A stretch of 64,000 nt of DNA. Origin: Winogradskyella vincentii (lineage in GTDB: Bacteria; Bacteroidota; Bacteroidia; Flavobacteriales; Flavobacteriaceae). This document shows, piece after piece, positions 35,931-45,500 of the stretch (position 1 is the first letter of the stretch; each line of letters begins with the position of its first letter). The position numbers were made by a program, and so were the translations under genes. The stretch is taken from contig NZ_JAIUJS010000004.1 in assembly GCF_020166345.1 (NCBI RefSeq), positions 310,001 to 374,000 of the forward strand. Direction: 5' to 3'. Under the pieces are notes generated by a model, which made no database searches, was not told the DNA's origin, and saw nothing but the letters and a program-made list of their open reading frames with translations.

Positions 35931-36668
35931 ATGAAAGCAGTAATCATAGAAGACGAAAAACAAGCTGTTACAGCGTTAAGAGAGGAATTAAACAACAATT
36001 GTCCAGATGTTGAAGTATGCGGAAGTGCCACAACCGTAAAGGATGGATATGAGCTTATTTCAGAAGTTCAACCAGAAATTGTTTTTTTAGATATACAACT
36101 TAAGGATGGTACCGGTTTTGATCTTTTAGAACAGCTAAACACAAAAAACTTTAAAGTAATTTTTACTACAGCATATAGTAAATATGCCATAAAGGCCATA
36201 AGGATAAGTGCTTTAGACTATTTGCTTAAACCCATTGATAGCGACGAACTAACTGAAGCTGTAGAAAAAGCGAAGAAAATTGACCTTGCAAAAATGCAAC
36301 AACAACTTAATAGTCTCATCAATAATCGAAGTATTGATCCTCTAAGACAGAAAATTGCACTCCAAACCACAAAGGGTGTTTTTATGTACGAGTGTAGCTC
36401 TATTTTAAGAATTCAGTCAGATGGTAACTACTCAAAGATATTTTTAGAAGGAGATAAAAAAGAAGTCGTTGCTAAAACACTAAAGGATTTTGAGGAAATA
36501 CTTCAAGATTCTGGCTTTTTAAGAATACACCATTCGCATTTAATCAACCTACAACATCTTCAGAGCTATATAAATAAAGACGGTGGCTATGTAGTTCTTA
36601 ATGACAAAACGACATTACCTGTTTCTAAAAGAAAGAAACCAATGTTGCTGAAGGTACTGAGCAATTAA
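35931..36668 (+). CDS. LytTR family response regulator
   Basis: A 245-residue regulator. The receiver domain (1-120) has the acidic pair EDE (7-9) and phospho-acceptor Asp54 in VFLDIQLKDG. A LytTR DNA-binding domain (about 140-243) carries the usual FMYECSSILRIQSDGNYSK and FLRIHHSHLINLQHL segments. LytTR proteins bind direct repeats upstream of targets. The gene is 1 nt behind the propeller kinase gene, so kinase and regulator are co-translated partners. Its stop codon overlaps the convergent TIGR01777 gene by 4 nt. Confidence 0.93.
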   Translation: MKAVIIEDEKQAVTALREELNNNCPDVEVCGSATTVKDGYELISEVQPEIVFLDIQLKDGTGFDLLEQLNTKNFKVIFTTAYSKYAIKAIRISALDYLLKPIDSDELTEAVEKAKKIDLAKMQQQLNSLINNRSIDPLRQKIALQTTKGVFMYECSSILRIQSDGNYSKIFLEGDKKEVVAKTLKDFEEILQDSGFLRIHHSHLINLQHLQSYINKDGGYVVLNDKTTLPVSKRKKPMLLKVLSN

Positions 36669-37570
36669 ATCAGTAAATCTTCAAGAGCAGGATTTAGATT
36701 AGCATACTTAAAATAAAAGCCTTTTGATTCTATTTTTTGTGAGCTTACGCGCTGACTTTCAAAAAGCAAAATATGCATCTCACCAAGAATTAGTTTCATT
36801 AATGCTTTTGGAATATTTGGCATTATTAATGGTCTTTGCAACACTTTTGCCACAGCTTTAGTAAGTTCGGAATTTGTAACTGCATTTGGTGCAACTCCAT
36901 TATAAATACCTTCTAATTTATGTGTTACCACATGAATAAAAATACTCGCTAAATCTATAACATGTATCCAACTTTGCCATTGTTTACCATTTCCAAAAGC
37001 TGCACCTGCACCAAACTTTATTGGTTTTACAATTTCAGGCAAAGCACCACCTTGTCTAGCTAAAACTAATCCAATTCTAATTTTTGCTACCTTACAACCT
37101 AACTCTTTAAAGCCGTCTACTGCATCTTCCCATTGTGCTACAACCGTTCCTAAGAATGAATCTGAGTTTTGGTCGTATTCTTCATCATAATAATTGGTAA
37201 AACTCGAAGGATAAATTCCAATGGCACTTGCAGAAACCACATGTTCTATTTTATAATTATGTAACCTTATAGTGTCTTGAAGTAACTTAGCTGTTTTGGT
37301 CCGACTTTCTAAGATTTCTTTTTTGTATGATTCTGTCCATCGTTTAGAAATGGATGCACCGACCAAATTAATGATGGTTGAAACACCTTCGAAACATGAG
37401 TGGTCAATTTCGTTATTGTTTGGATTCCAATAAAAGCCTTTGTAATTAGATTCAGTTGCTAGCTTTGATTTTGAAGTCGTTAAATAATGTACATTAAATC
37501 CCTCATCATGACATTGTTTTACAATCTCCCTTCCTATTAAACCCGTAGCGCCTGTAATTAAAACTGTCAT
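36665..37570 (-). CDS. TIGR01777 family NAD(P)-dependent epimerase-like protein
   Basis: A 301-residue extended-SDR protein of the YfcH/SulA-like group. The N-terminal Rossmann motif is ITGATGLIGREIV (TGxxGxxG), then the family segments GFYWNPNN, INLVGASISKRWTESYKKEI and VSASAIGIYPSS, where the SDR Tyr sits. The C-terminal DUF1731 domain has the typical GVAPNAVTNSELTKAVAKVL and ends around FKYANLNPALEDLL. The physiological substrate is not known for this family. A -7 element TATCTTTG lies 13 nt upstream on the minus strand, so it is expressed apart from mnmD. Confidence 0.9.
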   Translation of the reverse strand: MTVLITGATGLIGREIVKQCHDEGFNVHYLTTSKSKLATESNYKGFYWNPNNNEIDHSCFEGVSTIINLVGASISKRWTESYKKEILESRTKTAKLLQDTIRLHNYKIEHVVSASAIGIYPSSFTNYYDEEYDQNSDSFLGTVVAQWEDAVDGFKELGCKVAKIRIGLVLARQGGALPEIVKPIKFGAGAAFGNGKQWQSWIHVIDLASIFIHVVTHKLEGIYNGVAPNAVTNSELTKAVAKVLQRPLIMPNIPKALMKLILGEMHILLFESQRVSSQKIESKGFYFKYANLNPALEDLLI

Positions 37571-37583
37571 CTTGCTTTTTTTG

Positions 37584-37591
37584 CAAAGATA
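37584..37591 (-). promoter_or_regulatory. -7 element of the TIGR01777 gene (TATCTTTG)
   Basis: CAAAGATA reads TATCTTTG on the minus strand and lies 13 nt before the ATG at 37570. No -33 TTG is found at the expected spacing. Confidence 0.55.
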
Positions 37592-37630
37592 CTAAAGGCT
37601 CCAACCGCAAGAACAGACTTTAAATTGGAT

Positions 37631-38305
37631 TTAACGTTTTACGGCTCGTAGCATTTCCCTCTTACCAGGAGGTCCAGGTAATCTTTCAACTTCAAACCCA
37701 ACGGCTTGCATGGCACGCCTAACGCTACCTTTTGCAGAGTAGGTAACTAATACACCATTTAATTTTAGTGCCTTGTACATTATTTCAAAGATTTCTTCGG
37801 TCCATAAATCTGGTTGAACACGAGCGCCAAAGGCATCAAAATAGACAATGTTATATTTATTTTCATCAGTTATATCCTTAAAGAATTTTTGCTGCTTCTC
37901 TAATTTAAATTCTGACGAAATATATTTAGGTTTTCCCCATTCTATATCATGCATTTCTGAAAATTTAGACGCATGATCTTCTGAAATCAGTTCTATATAA
38001 TTGAGTTGCTCAATCTCTTCACCTAAAACAGGATAAGCCTCTACTCCAACATAATCAATATTAAGGCTCTGTTTTTCAGCTTCAACTAGGGTTAAAAATG
38101 CATTTAAACCTGTACCAAAACCAATCTCTAATATTGTAATGGCTTCCAATTTTCGGTTGTTCTGAGAATAAAAAAGCAAACCATGTTTAAGAAAAACATG
38201 GTTTGCTTCGTTTATCGCGCCGTGAATGGAATGATATTGTTCATTCCAATCTTCAATTTGTATAGTTTTAGAACCGTCTGACGTTGTTATTATTTTCCGT
38301 TTCAA
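37631..38305 (-). CDS. mnmD: tRNA (mnm5s2U34)-methyltransferase MnmD (stand-alone)
   Basis: It catalyses the final SAM-dependent methylation of nm5s2U34 to mnm5s2U34 in tRNA wobble positions. In E. coli this activity is the N-terminal half of MnmC; here the domain stands alone (224 residues). The conserved opening SIHGAINEANHVFLKHG, the SAM motif ILEIGFGTGLNAF, and the acidic YFDAFGARVQPDLW followed by TYSAKGSVRRAMQAVGFEVERLPGPPGKREM are all diagnostic. The start is a TTG (38303-38305): no ATG is available before the conserved residues. It lies 2 nt behind the CxxCH lipoprotein gene. Confidence 0.92.
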   Translation of the reverse strand: MKRKIITTSDGSKTIQIEDWNEQYHSIHGAINEANHVFLKHGLLFYSQNNRKLEAITILEIGFGTGLNAFLTLVEAEKQSLNIDYVGVEAYPVLGEEIEQLNYIELISEDHASKFSEMHDIEWGKPKYISSEFKLEKQQKFFKDITDENKYNIVYFDAFGARVQPDLWTEEIFEIMYKALKLNGVLVTYSAKGSVRRAMQAVGFEVERLPGPPGKREMLRAVKR

Positions 38306-38307
38306 AC

Positions 38308-38766
38308 CTACTGTATCAATAATTTTTTGATCTTAGGTATCGGTCCTGTACATTCTGTTTTGTGACATGCCAAACAATTATTAATGGCATCGTTATAACG
38401 TGCCTTCAACTCTACATTAGACAAGGTGTCTGCAACAGATTGTTGAGCTTCAATAAAAACATTGACAAAGCTATTCCAAACTGGTGTTCGTCCATGTCCA
38501 TTGCTCATTTCTGCCGAGTGCATTTTCATTAAATCTAAAGACATTACAACTGGTGTTTCACCTTTAATTATTTGTTGCTTTAACTGCACATTATAGGCAT
38601 ACATAGCATTCATGAAATTAGCCATTTCAGAAGGCCTATAAATTTCGTATTCTACGGTTTCCTTTTTTGGTTGCACCTCAACTTTTTCTTCGTTTTTACA
38701 ACTTGATACAAGAATTACAACCAATAGAAAAACAACTAGAAATCTATTGTTGTAAAAGGACGCCAT
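38308..38766 (-). CDS. Lipoprotein with a single CxxCH heme-type motif
   Basis: A 152-residue lipoprotein (start ATG 38766; a TTG three codons earlier is less likely). The lipobox is VSSC. Near the C-terminus is NNCLACHKTEC, a CxxCH motif as in c-type cytochromes, preceded by helices with conserved Met (LMKMHSAEM). The helical layout with a C-terminal CxxCH resembles cytochrome c'/c-556, where the second axial ligand would be near the N-terminus. Whether heme is bound is not shown. Its 5' end overlaps the DUF4920 gene by 23 nt, and mnmD follows by 2 nt, so the three are one operon. Confidence 0.7.
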   Translation of the reverse strand: MASFYNNRFLVVFLLVVILVSSCKNEEKVEVQPKKETVEYEIYRPSEMANFMNAMYAYNVQLKQQIIKGETPVVMSLDLMKMHSAEMSNGHGRTPVWNSFVNVFIEAQQSVADTLSNVELKARYNDAINNCLACHKTECTGPIPKIKKLLIQ

Positions 38767-39247
38767 CAGCTTCAAAATGGTATTCTAACTTAGGCTCTGT
38801 AATAGCCTCAATCTCCTCCTTAGACTTGCCTGCATCCTCTGCATAATGTCTTAATTCATCAACAGAAGTTTCAGCAACATAGGCTTTACCATTTATAATA
38901 ACATCACCTTCTGCATTTAATGGCATGAAAAAACCATAGTCTTTAAATTTTACCATAACAGTTTTATCACCACCAGCATCTAAAGTCATCCAACAACCTT
39001 TTTTAGAACATACCTCAACAATTTTCCCTTTCATTTTGGCATTTACAGTATCACCTGCTTTTAAGCCTTTATAATGTTCCATCATACGTTCAGTAGATAA
39101 TGCATCGGTATCATTAATTTCCATTCCGAAAGAAGCATATGCCAATTCATCTTTTACAACCTCTACTTCGCTTTCTGTAGTTTTAGTTTCATTTTTGCAT
39201 GAAACAATCATTAAACTTAGTACGAAAATCCAGATTAAATTTTTCAT
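38744..39247 (-). CDS. DUF4920 lipoprotein
   Basis: A 167-residue lipoprotein with lipobox IVSC. The mature region shows the DUF4920 features: KGKIVEVCSKKGCWMTLD with a paired Cys (VC...GCW), then VMVKFKDYGFFMPL and a C-terminal helix rich in Glu. The Cys pair in CSKKGCW could bind metal or redox-cycle. The function of the family is unknown; the fold resembles OB-fold-like SNase-related domains in my reading. It leads a three-gene minus-strand run (this gene, the CxxCH lipoprotein, mnmD). A -7 element TAAATTTG is 35 nt upstream. Confidence 0.8.
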   Translation of the reverse strand: MKNLIWIFVLSLMIVSCKNETKTTESEVEVVKDELAYASFGMEINDTDALSTERMMEHYKGLKAGDTVNAKMKGKIVEVCSKKGCWMTLDAGGDKTVMVKFKDYGFFMPLNAEGDVIINGKAYVAETSVDELRHYAEDAGKSKEEIEAITEPKLEYHFEADGVLLQQ

Positions 39248-39282
39248 TTTATAAATATTTTTATTGATTTATTGTCGAGTTG

Positions 39283-39290
39283 CAAATTTA
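39283..39290 (-). promoter_or_regulatory. -7 element of the DUF4920 operon (TAAATTTG)
   Basis: CAAATTTA reads TAAATTTG on the minus strand, 35 nt before the ATG at 39247, and faces away from the ilvE promoter 45 nt to its right. Confidence 0.55.
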
Positions 39291-39335
39291 CGAAATTTAA
39301 GGATATATTACCTTTTTTTAACGGTATTGATTGCG

Positions 39336-39343
39336 TATTTTTG
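39336..39343 (+). promoter_or_regulatory. -7 element of ilvE (TATTTTTG)
   Basis: TATTTTTG ends 21 nt before the ilvE ATG at 39365, and it lies inside the longer open frame that extends 5' to 39272, which supports the shorter start. Confidence 0.6.
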
Positions 39344-39364
39344 CACCATAAATCCAACGTTTTT

Positions 39365-40435
39365 ATGGCTATTACATATTCTGAAGAAATACAGGTAGAA
39401 AGAGCTAAAACAACTAAAATCAATAGTGTTGATTTTAACAATTTAGCATTCGGTAAAATATTTTCTGATCACATGTTTGTATGCGATTTCGAGGATGGTA
39501 AGTGGCAAACACCTAAGATTTTGCCATACCAACCGATAACACTTCAACCATCTTCAAAGATATTTCATTATGGCCAGTCTATTTTTGAAGGTATGAAAGC
39601 CTACAAGGATGAGAATGGTAGTGTATTTCTTTTCAGACCAATTGATAATTGCAAGCGATTAAATATTTCTGCAAAGCGACTTGCTATGCCAGAAATACCA
39701 GAAGATTATTTTATGAATGGTTTAAAAGAATTGCTTAAAATAGAAAAGGATTGGATACCGACTTCTGAAGGTAGTGCACTATATATAAGACCTTTTATGT
39801 TTGCTACGGGTGAAGGATTCCATGCATCTCCAGCAGATTCTTACAAATTAGTTATTGCTTTTGCGCCATCTGGTCCATATTTTTCAGGGGATGTTAAAGT
39901 ATTGATAGAAGAAAAATATTCTCGATCTGCCAATGGCGGTGTTGGTTTTGCAAAAGCAGGTGGTAATTATGCAGGTCAGTTCTATCCAACTCAATTAGCT
40001 AAGGAAAAAGGATATCAGCAAGTTATTTGGACTGATGATAATACGCATGAGTATATTGAAGAAGCTGGTGCTATGAATATTTTTGTTCGAATAAACGACA
40101 CTTTATTAACTGTCCCTACTAGCGACAGAATATTGGATGGTATTACAAGAAAAAGCATCCTCAAAATTGCTGAAGATGAAGGCATAAAAACCGAAGTACG
40201 CAAGATAAAAGTATCTGAACTCATTGAAGCTTCTGAAAATGGTAGCCTTAAGGAATTATTTGGTGCTGGTACTGCTGCGGTGGTATCACCAATTTCTGGT
40301 TTTGGATTTAAAGGTAAAAACTACGACTTACCTAAACTAGAAGACACTTTTGGTGCTAGACTTAAGAAGCGAATTACGGATATCCAGACTAATAAAGCTG
40401 AAGACCCATTTGGTTGGCGTATTAAGGTTTGTTAA
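39365..40435 (+). CDS. ilvE: Branched-chain-amino-acid aminotransferase
   Basis: A class IV PLP aminotransferase that interconverts leucine, isoleucine and valine with their 2-oxo acids. With ATG 39365 it has 356 residues, the family norm; the open frame continues upstream to 39272 but crosses the -7 promoter element. Recognisable parts are HYGQSIFEGMKAYK (first-domain signature with the conserved Glu-Gly), LYIRPFMFATGEG, the PLP lysine in VGFAKAGGNYAGQFY, the EYIEEAGAMNIF loop and LFGAGTAAVVSP that binds the cofactor phosphate. It is convergent with the NTP pyrophosphohydrolase gene (8 nt). Confidence 0.96.
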   Translation: MAITYSEEIQVERAKTTKINSVDFNNLAFGKIFSDHMFVCDFEDGKWQTPKILPYQPITLQPSSKIFHYGQSIFEGMKAYKDENGSVFLFRPIDNCKRLNISAKRLAMPEIPEDYFMNGLKELLKIEKDWIPTSEGSALYIRPFMFATGEGFHASPADSYKLVIAFAPSGPYFSGDVKVLIEEKYSRSANGGVGFAKAGGNYAGQFYPTQLAKEKGYQQVIWTDDNTHEYIEEAGAMNIFVRINDTLLTVPTSDRILDGITRKSILKIAEDEGIKTEVRKIKVSELIEASENGSLKELFGAGTAAVVSPISGFGFKGKNYDLPKLEDTFGARLKKRITDIQTNKAEDPFGWRIKVC

Positions 40436-40443
40436 GACTAATT

Positions 40444-40830
40444 TTATCTGTCTAGAATTTCTTTTATGTGTGGCTTGAAGTAATTTGGGCCTTTTAAAAC
40501 TTTGCCATCCTCGCGGTAAATAGGCTCTCCATTATCACCAAGTTTGCTCATATTGCTACGCTGAATTTCTTCAAAGACCTCTTCAATTTTATATTGTAGA
40601 CCGTGTTCTATAATGGTACCACATAAAATATAAAGCATATCACCTAGAGCATCCGCAACCTCAACCAAATCATTATCATTGGCTGCTTCAAGATACTCTT
40701 CATTCTCCTCACGCATTAATTTATAACGAAGCATATTTTTTTCTATTCCTAGGTTAGCTTTTGGTGTTTCTCTATGCCCTATTTTAAAAGCTGTATGGAA
40801 GGCCTTAACAGCATTGATTTTATCTTGCAT
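40444..40830 (-). CDS. MazG-like nucleoside triphosphate pyrophosphohydrolase
   Basis: A 128-residue all-alpha NTP pyrophosphatase-type protein. The catalytic signature is split over two helices: REENEEYLEA (ExxEE) and LVEVADALGDMLY (ExxxD), which coordinate Mg. Such short MazG-like proteins hydrolyse (d)NTPs to monophosphates and may clean non-canonical nucleotides. The C-terminal tail (NGEPIYREDGKVLKGPNY) resembles that of a phage/bacterial group that I only partly recognise. It is convergent with ilvE and divergent from a small membrane-protein gene. Confidence 0.85.
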   Translation of the reverse strand: MQDKINAVKAFHTAFKIGHRETPKANLGIEKNMLRYKLMREENEEYLEAANDNDLVEVADALGDMLYILCGTIIEHGLQYKIEEVFEEIQRSNMSKLGDNGEPIYREDGKVLKGPNYFKPHIKEILDR

Positions 40831-40859
40831 TGTCGCTAGTTTATAAATTCAGTAATTAT

Positions 40860-40867
40860 TATTTTTG
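40860..40867 (+). promoter_or_regulatory. -7 element of the 40883 gene (TATTTTTG)
   Basis: TATTTTTG; its final TTG is the most upstream possible start codon in the frame of the next gene. The true start is taken to be the ATG at 40883, 15 nt downstream. Confidence 0.6.
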
Positions 40868-40882
40868 CATAAAAATAAGCAG

Positions 40883-41068
40883 ATGTTTAGTACTGGTCAA
40901 TTGATTTTTGGAATATTATTTTTTATAGCATTTGTAATTGTTATTGCATACCAGTATCGCAAGGATTTGCCACTTCATAAAAGATACTACAAAGGCACCG
41001 TTTGGATCCTAATAGCCTTTATTGGATTTATAGGTCTAATTGCTGCGGTGAAGTTTATCTTTATGTAG
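40883..41068 (+). CDS. Small two-helix membrane protein
   Basis: A 61-residue protein. Two hydrophobic helices (LIFGILFFIAFVIVIAYQY and GTVWILIAFIGFIGLIAAV) flank a basic linker (RKDLPLHKRYYKG), predicting a hairpin in the inner membrane with the linker in the cytoplasm. I know of similarly sized conserved membrane proteins in Flavobacteriaceae but no function. A consensus -7 element lies just upstream. A TTG at 40865 is rejected as a start because it is part of that element. Confidence 0.7.
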   Translation: MFSTGQLIFGILFFIAFVIVIAYQYRKDLPLHKRYYKGTVWILIAFIGFIGLIAAVKFIFM

Positions 41069-41416
41069 AAATTTCGCAAAATTAAAGTGTTACTATCATC
41101 AAAATTTTCTGTCAGAAAATAAATATAATGCATTGATTTTCAATGTCTTAATTATATTATTTTTCGCACAAATTAAGAGATTTCAAAAAATCGCTTAATT
41201 AATTGACTATTGACACAACTAGGCTAATGAAATCAAAATTTCTAAGATTTTTTTCATTTTTTTTGAAATAAATTACAAACTAGAAAAGACCTGAATTTAC
41301 TCACGATTCAAGAGTATTAGTCAGTATTATATTAATATTCTGATAATCACTGCACTTTTAATCAAGCCGTTTTTTTTGTAAATTATAAATAGCTATTAAT
41401 CAATTCTTTATAAATT
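41069..41416. other. 348-nt intergenic region with one hairpin
   Basis: Very AT-rich. It contains an imperfect 13-bp hairpin at 41171-41200 (AATTAAGAGATTT, loop CAAA, AAATCGCTTAATT; one mismatch) without a T-run, and several poly-T stretches. I see no TAnnTTTG element near the next ATG, no tRNA-like fold and no open frame of note. It probably holds the leader of the 41417 operon. Confidence 0.5.
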
Positions 41417-42523
41417 ATGAAAACACTTACATTTTTCAGAAAAGTGTTCCTTTTCTGTTCGCTTGGTTTATTTTTAACCAACATTGAAGCCCAAACAATT
41501 ATCACAATTGACAACAATGCCAACTCAACAACAACCTACACAACAATACAAGCAGCACATGATGCGGCTACAGCCGGTGACATTATATATGTACAACCAT
41601 CTGGTACCAATTATGGTACTGTAAATATTTCAAAGGAAATAACTATTGTTGGACGTTCACACAGTGAACCAGGGAAAGTGTCAGAGTTGAGTACTGTTAG
41701 TATTAGAAGCTCTAACGTCACTATTAAAGGGGTGAAATTTGGAAGTCTTAATTATTCAAATACTGGAACTCCTCAAGCACCACCTTATGTTGGAACTAAA
41801 ATATATGAATGTGAATTCTCTTCAGCTACTTATGGTCCTTTCAGTGGGGTCAATTTTGTAGATGATGTAGAAGTAAGAGGATGTGTCATAACAGGTACAC
41901 AAACCATTTATTCCACTGCTTCCAATTTATTATTTTCTAATAATATTTTCGCAAATACTGGAATTAACTCTTATGTCACACTGACCTTGGTTGTGGCCAA
42001 TAATATCTTTAGAGGGACGACATCTGTGACAATAACAAATAATGACCCTGCAGATGGTACATTTATTTTATTTAATAATATGTTTACCGGAAATAGTGGT
42101 TCTAATATATTTGTAAATTTAAATACAGGTCCATTTAATTTGTCTAATAACCTTACCTATAATTTTGGTTTTGGTAATTTAGATTATCAGTCAAATGCCA
42201 CAGGATCATTTACCGAGACAGGATCATTAAACAATACCAATCCGTTATTTACAGATGTAGATAATACTGTTTCTCAAAGTTTTGCAGGAACATCAACATA
42301 TAATTCTGCATTTAGACCAGAAGACAATTTAACATTACAAGCAGGCTCACCAGCCTTAACTGGTGGTGGTGGTGGATCTGAAATAGGTCTTTATAATAAT
42401 GGTTTTAATTTTAGTAAGTTGGGCGTACCAAGAGGTTTACCAACCTTAGATGTGATATCTTATGACGGTGCCGTACCAAAAAATGGAAATATCAATGTAA
42501 CCGTTACTGCTAAAGCTAATTAA
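41417..42523 (+). CDS. Secreted parallel beta-helix-like protein
   Basis: A 368-residue exported protein with a signal peptide (ending NIEAQ). The N-terminal segment TTYTTIQAAHDAATAGDIIYVQPSG is the usual entry into a right-handed beta-helix (pectate-lyase-like); then follow short irregular turns rich in Asn (VANNIFRGT, LFNNMFTGN, LSNNLTYNF), consistent with asparagine ladders. No catalytic Asp/Arg set of a polysaccharide lyase is evident, so an enzymatic role is not claimed. It has no T9SS sorting domain. It lies 1 nt before the 42525 gene, so both are co-transcribed. Confidence 0.75.
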   Translation: MKTLTFFRKVFLFCSLGLFLTNIEAQTIITIDNNANSTTTYTTIQAAHDAATAGDIIYVQPSGTNYGTVNISKEITIVGRSHSEPGKVSELSTVSIRSSNVTIKGVKFGSLNYSNTGTPQAPPYVGTKIYECEFSSATYGPFSGVNFVDDVEVRGCVITGTQTIYSTASNLLFSNNIFANTGINSYVTLTLVVANNIFRGTTSVTITNNDPADGTFILFNNMFTGNSGSNIFVNLNTGPFNLSNNLTYNFGFGNLDYQSNATGSFTETGSLNNTNPLFTDVDNTVSQSFAGTSTYNSAFRPEDNLTLQAGSPALTGGGGGSEIGLYNNGFNFSKLGVPRGLPTLDVISYDGAVPKNGNINVTVTAKAN

Positions 42524-42524
42524 T

Positions 42525-45500
42525 ATGAGAGCGTTTAATAACATGCGCTCAATATTAGATACCACGTTTTATACCGGGATACTAAAAAGATTATTATCCT
42601 TCTTGTTACTAGTAATGGCTCTTAATATGCAAGGGCAAACTATTGCAAGTTTTGAATATTATTTTGGTCCGGACCCTGGTATTGGCAGCCGTTCAACAAT
42701 TAGCGCAGACACCAACACAGGTGAGCTAACACAAGATCTTGTCATTGATGTCACTGGTCTAAATGAAGGCTTTCATAAACTTTCTATTTTAGCTATAGAT
42801 AGCAATGGTGAGTATAGTTTATATAGTGCATCTGATTTTTATATTTTCGATTTCACAACAGGTGGCGCATCTATTTCTGATCTCGATGAGCTAGAATATT
42901 GGTTTGATGCAGATCCTGGATTTGGTTTAGGTACTACCTTATCCATAACAGGAAGCCCAATTGATGAAACCACGGAAAGTTTTGTCATTCCATTAGGGAC
43001 TTTGTCAGAAGGGTTTCACACCTTAGGAATGCGTGCAAAAAGTGTAGATGGTACTTGGAGTTTATTTACCAAAAGCATATTCTACATCTTTGAACTTTCT
43101 GGTGGTGCACCAATTTCTGATTTAACTGCAATAGAATATTGGTTTGGTGCTGATCCAGGATTGGGAAATGGAGATCCTTTATCCATTACAGGTAATCCAA
43201 GCGAGTTAACAGAATCCTATGCAATTCCTTTAGGAGCTTTAGACGAAGGTTTCCAAACTATTAGTATCAGAGCCCAAAACCTAGATGGTGACTGGAGTTT
43301 GTTTGATAAGAAGACATTCTATGTTAGTGATATAGCGGGTAGTGACCCTATTTCTAATTTACAGAAATTAGAATACTGGTTTGATACAGATCCTGGATTT
43401 GGTAATGGTACTGAAATTGCTATTGCAGGTGCTCCTAGTGACTATACAGATCCATTAGTTATACCTTTAGGTTCCTTGGATGGTGGGTTTCATGAATTAG
43501 GTATTAGAGCACAGAATTTAGACGGAACATGGAGTTTGTATGAACGAAAGCGTTTCTTTATAATTGATGCCGCTGATTTTGCGACACCTCCTGCCGCACC
43601 TTTAGATGAGATTGAGTTCCTATATGATGCAGAATTAGGGTTTGGAACGGGTACACCATTGGGATTTACACCAACAGGAAATCCTGATGAATATTTGGTT
43701 GAAATACCAACAGATTTGGTAACCTGCGACTTTCATGATATTTGGATCAGTATGAAAAATACGGATGGAAGTTACTCCTTATATTCAGTTCTAGAAGATG
43801 TGGAAGTTTTTGATAATGCAGATCCTACCATAGTAGTATTCGCAGACATTACAGTAGAACTTGATGCCCTAGGACAAGGCAGTATCACAATCGCAGACGT
43901 AGACAATGGTACGTTTGATGATTGTGAATTAGTATCTGTTGTTTTAGATCAACCTCAATTTGATTACACCTGTGCCGATTTAGGTGCCAATACTGTTATG
44001 GTAACAGCTACGGATGCTGAAATGAAAGTGAGCACTCAAAATGTTACAATTACAGTTGTAGACAATATAGATCCTGTTGCAGTAGCTCAAGATCTTACCA
44101 TTTCGCTCGACGCAAATGGCATGGCAAGCATAACAGCTAATGATCTTGAAGATGGTTCTACGGATAACTGTAGCATCGTTTCTAGAAGCGTTGATATTAC
44201 TGATTTTGATTGTACCAATCTTGGTCCAAATACGGTGAACTTTACCGTTACAGATCCGGATGGAAATACTAATTCAGTAAGTGCAACAGTAACAGTAGAG
44301 GATAATACCAATCCTAATGCTATCACTCAGAACCTTACAGTTCAATTAGATGCAACAGGTGCTGCTACGATTGTACCGGACGATGTTGATTTATCTACTG
44401 ATAATTGTACCATAGTTACTAAAGGTTTAGACATTGATACTTTTGATTGTACAGATCTAGGCGATAATACGGTTACCCTAACGGTTACCGACCAGAGCGG
44501 GAACAGCAATACGGCAACGGCAACCATTACGGTTGAGGATAACATAGATCCTGTTGCGGTATCACAGAATATTACCGTTCAGCTCAATGCTTCGGGCAAC
44601 GCGACTATTCTAGCTACCGATATTGACGATTCGTCATCGGACAATTGTAACATTACAAATCGAAGTTTGGATATCTCCTCCTTCGACTGTAGCAACCTTG
44701 GCGACAATACGGTAACTCTAACGGTTACAGACCAGAGCGGAAATTCTGATACTGCCACTGCTACTGTTACAGTAGAAGATGTAGCCGACCCAACCGCTGT
44801 TGGACAGAACATCACGGTACAGCTTGATGCTTCGGGCAGTGCTTCTATAACTGCACTTGATATCGACAATGGATCGAATGATAATTGTACTATTGACACT
44901 AGAAGCTTGGATATCACTGATTTTGATTGTGGTGATGTGGGTGCAAACACAGTTACTCTAACTGTTACAGATACAAGTGGTAACAGCAATAGCACCACTG
45001 CGACGGTGACCGTAGAAGACAACATTATGCCTACGGTTACAACTCAGGATTTAACGGTTCAACTTGATGCAAGTGGTACAGCAAGCATAGTTGAGGCAGA
45101 TATTGAAAATTCGTTATCCGACAACTGCGGTATCGCATCGAGCGTACTCGATATCACGTCGTTTGATTGTAGCGATCTCGGTGCAAATACGGTTAACCTA
45201 ACCGTCACAGATGTAAATGGCAATGTTACAAATACACCTGCAACGGTAACCGTTGAGGACAGTATCGATCCAGTTGCAGTAGCTCAGGACATAACCGTTC
45301 AGCTCGACGGAAGTGGCAATGCCTCCATTGTAGTTGGTGATGTAGAGAACGGGTCTTCCGATAACTGTTCTATCGTATCAAGTACTTTGGACGTGTCGTC
45401 ATTTGACTGTAGCAATGTCGGTGCAAATTCGGTAACGCTTACGGTTACAGACCAGAGCGGCAATACCGATACGGCAACCATAACGGTTACCGTTGAGGAT

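Noticed and set aside
38308..38775. TTG at 38773-38775 as start of the CxxCH lipoprotein
   Set aside because: An ATG follows three codons later and gives the same lipoprotein signal; the TTG adds only MKL and enlarges the overlap.
41171..41200. Hairpin in the 348-nt gap as a riboswitch or terminator
   Set aside because: It has no T-tract for termination and no recognisable riboswitch core; kept only as a described hairpin.
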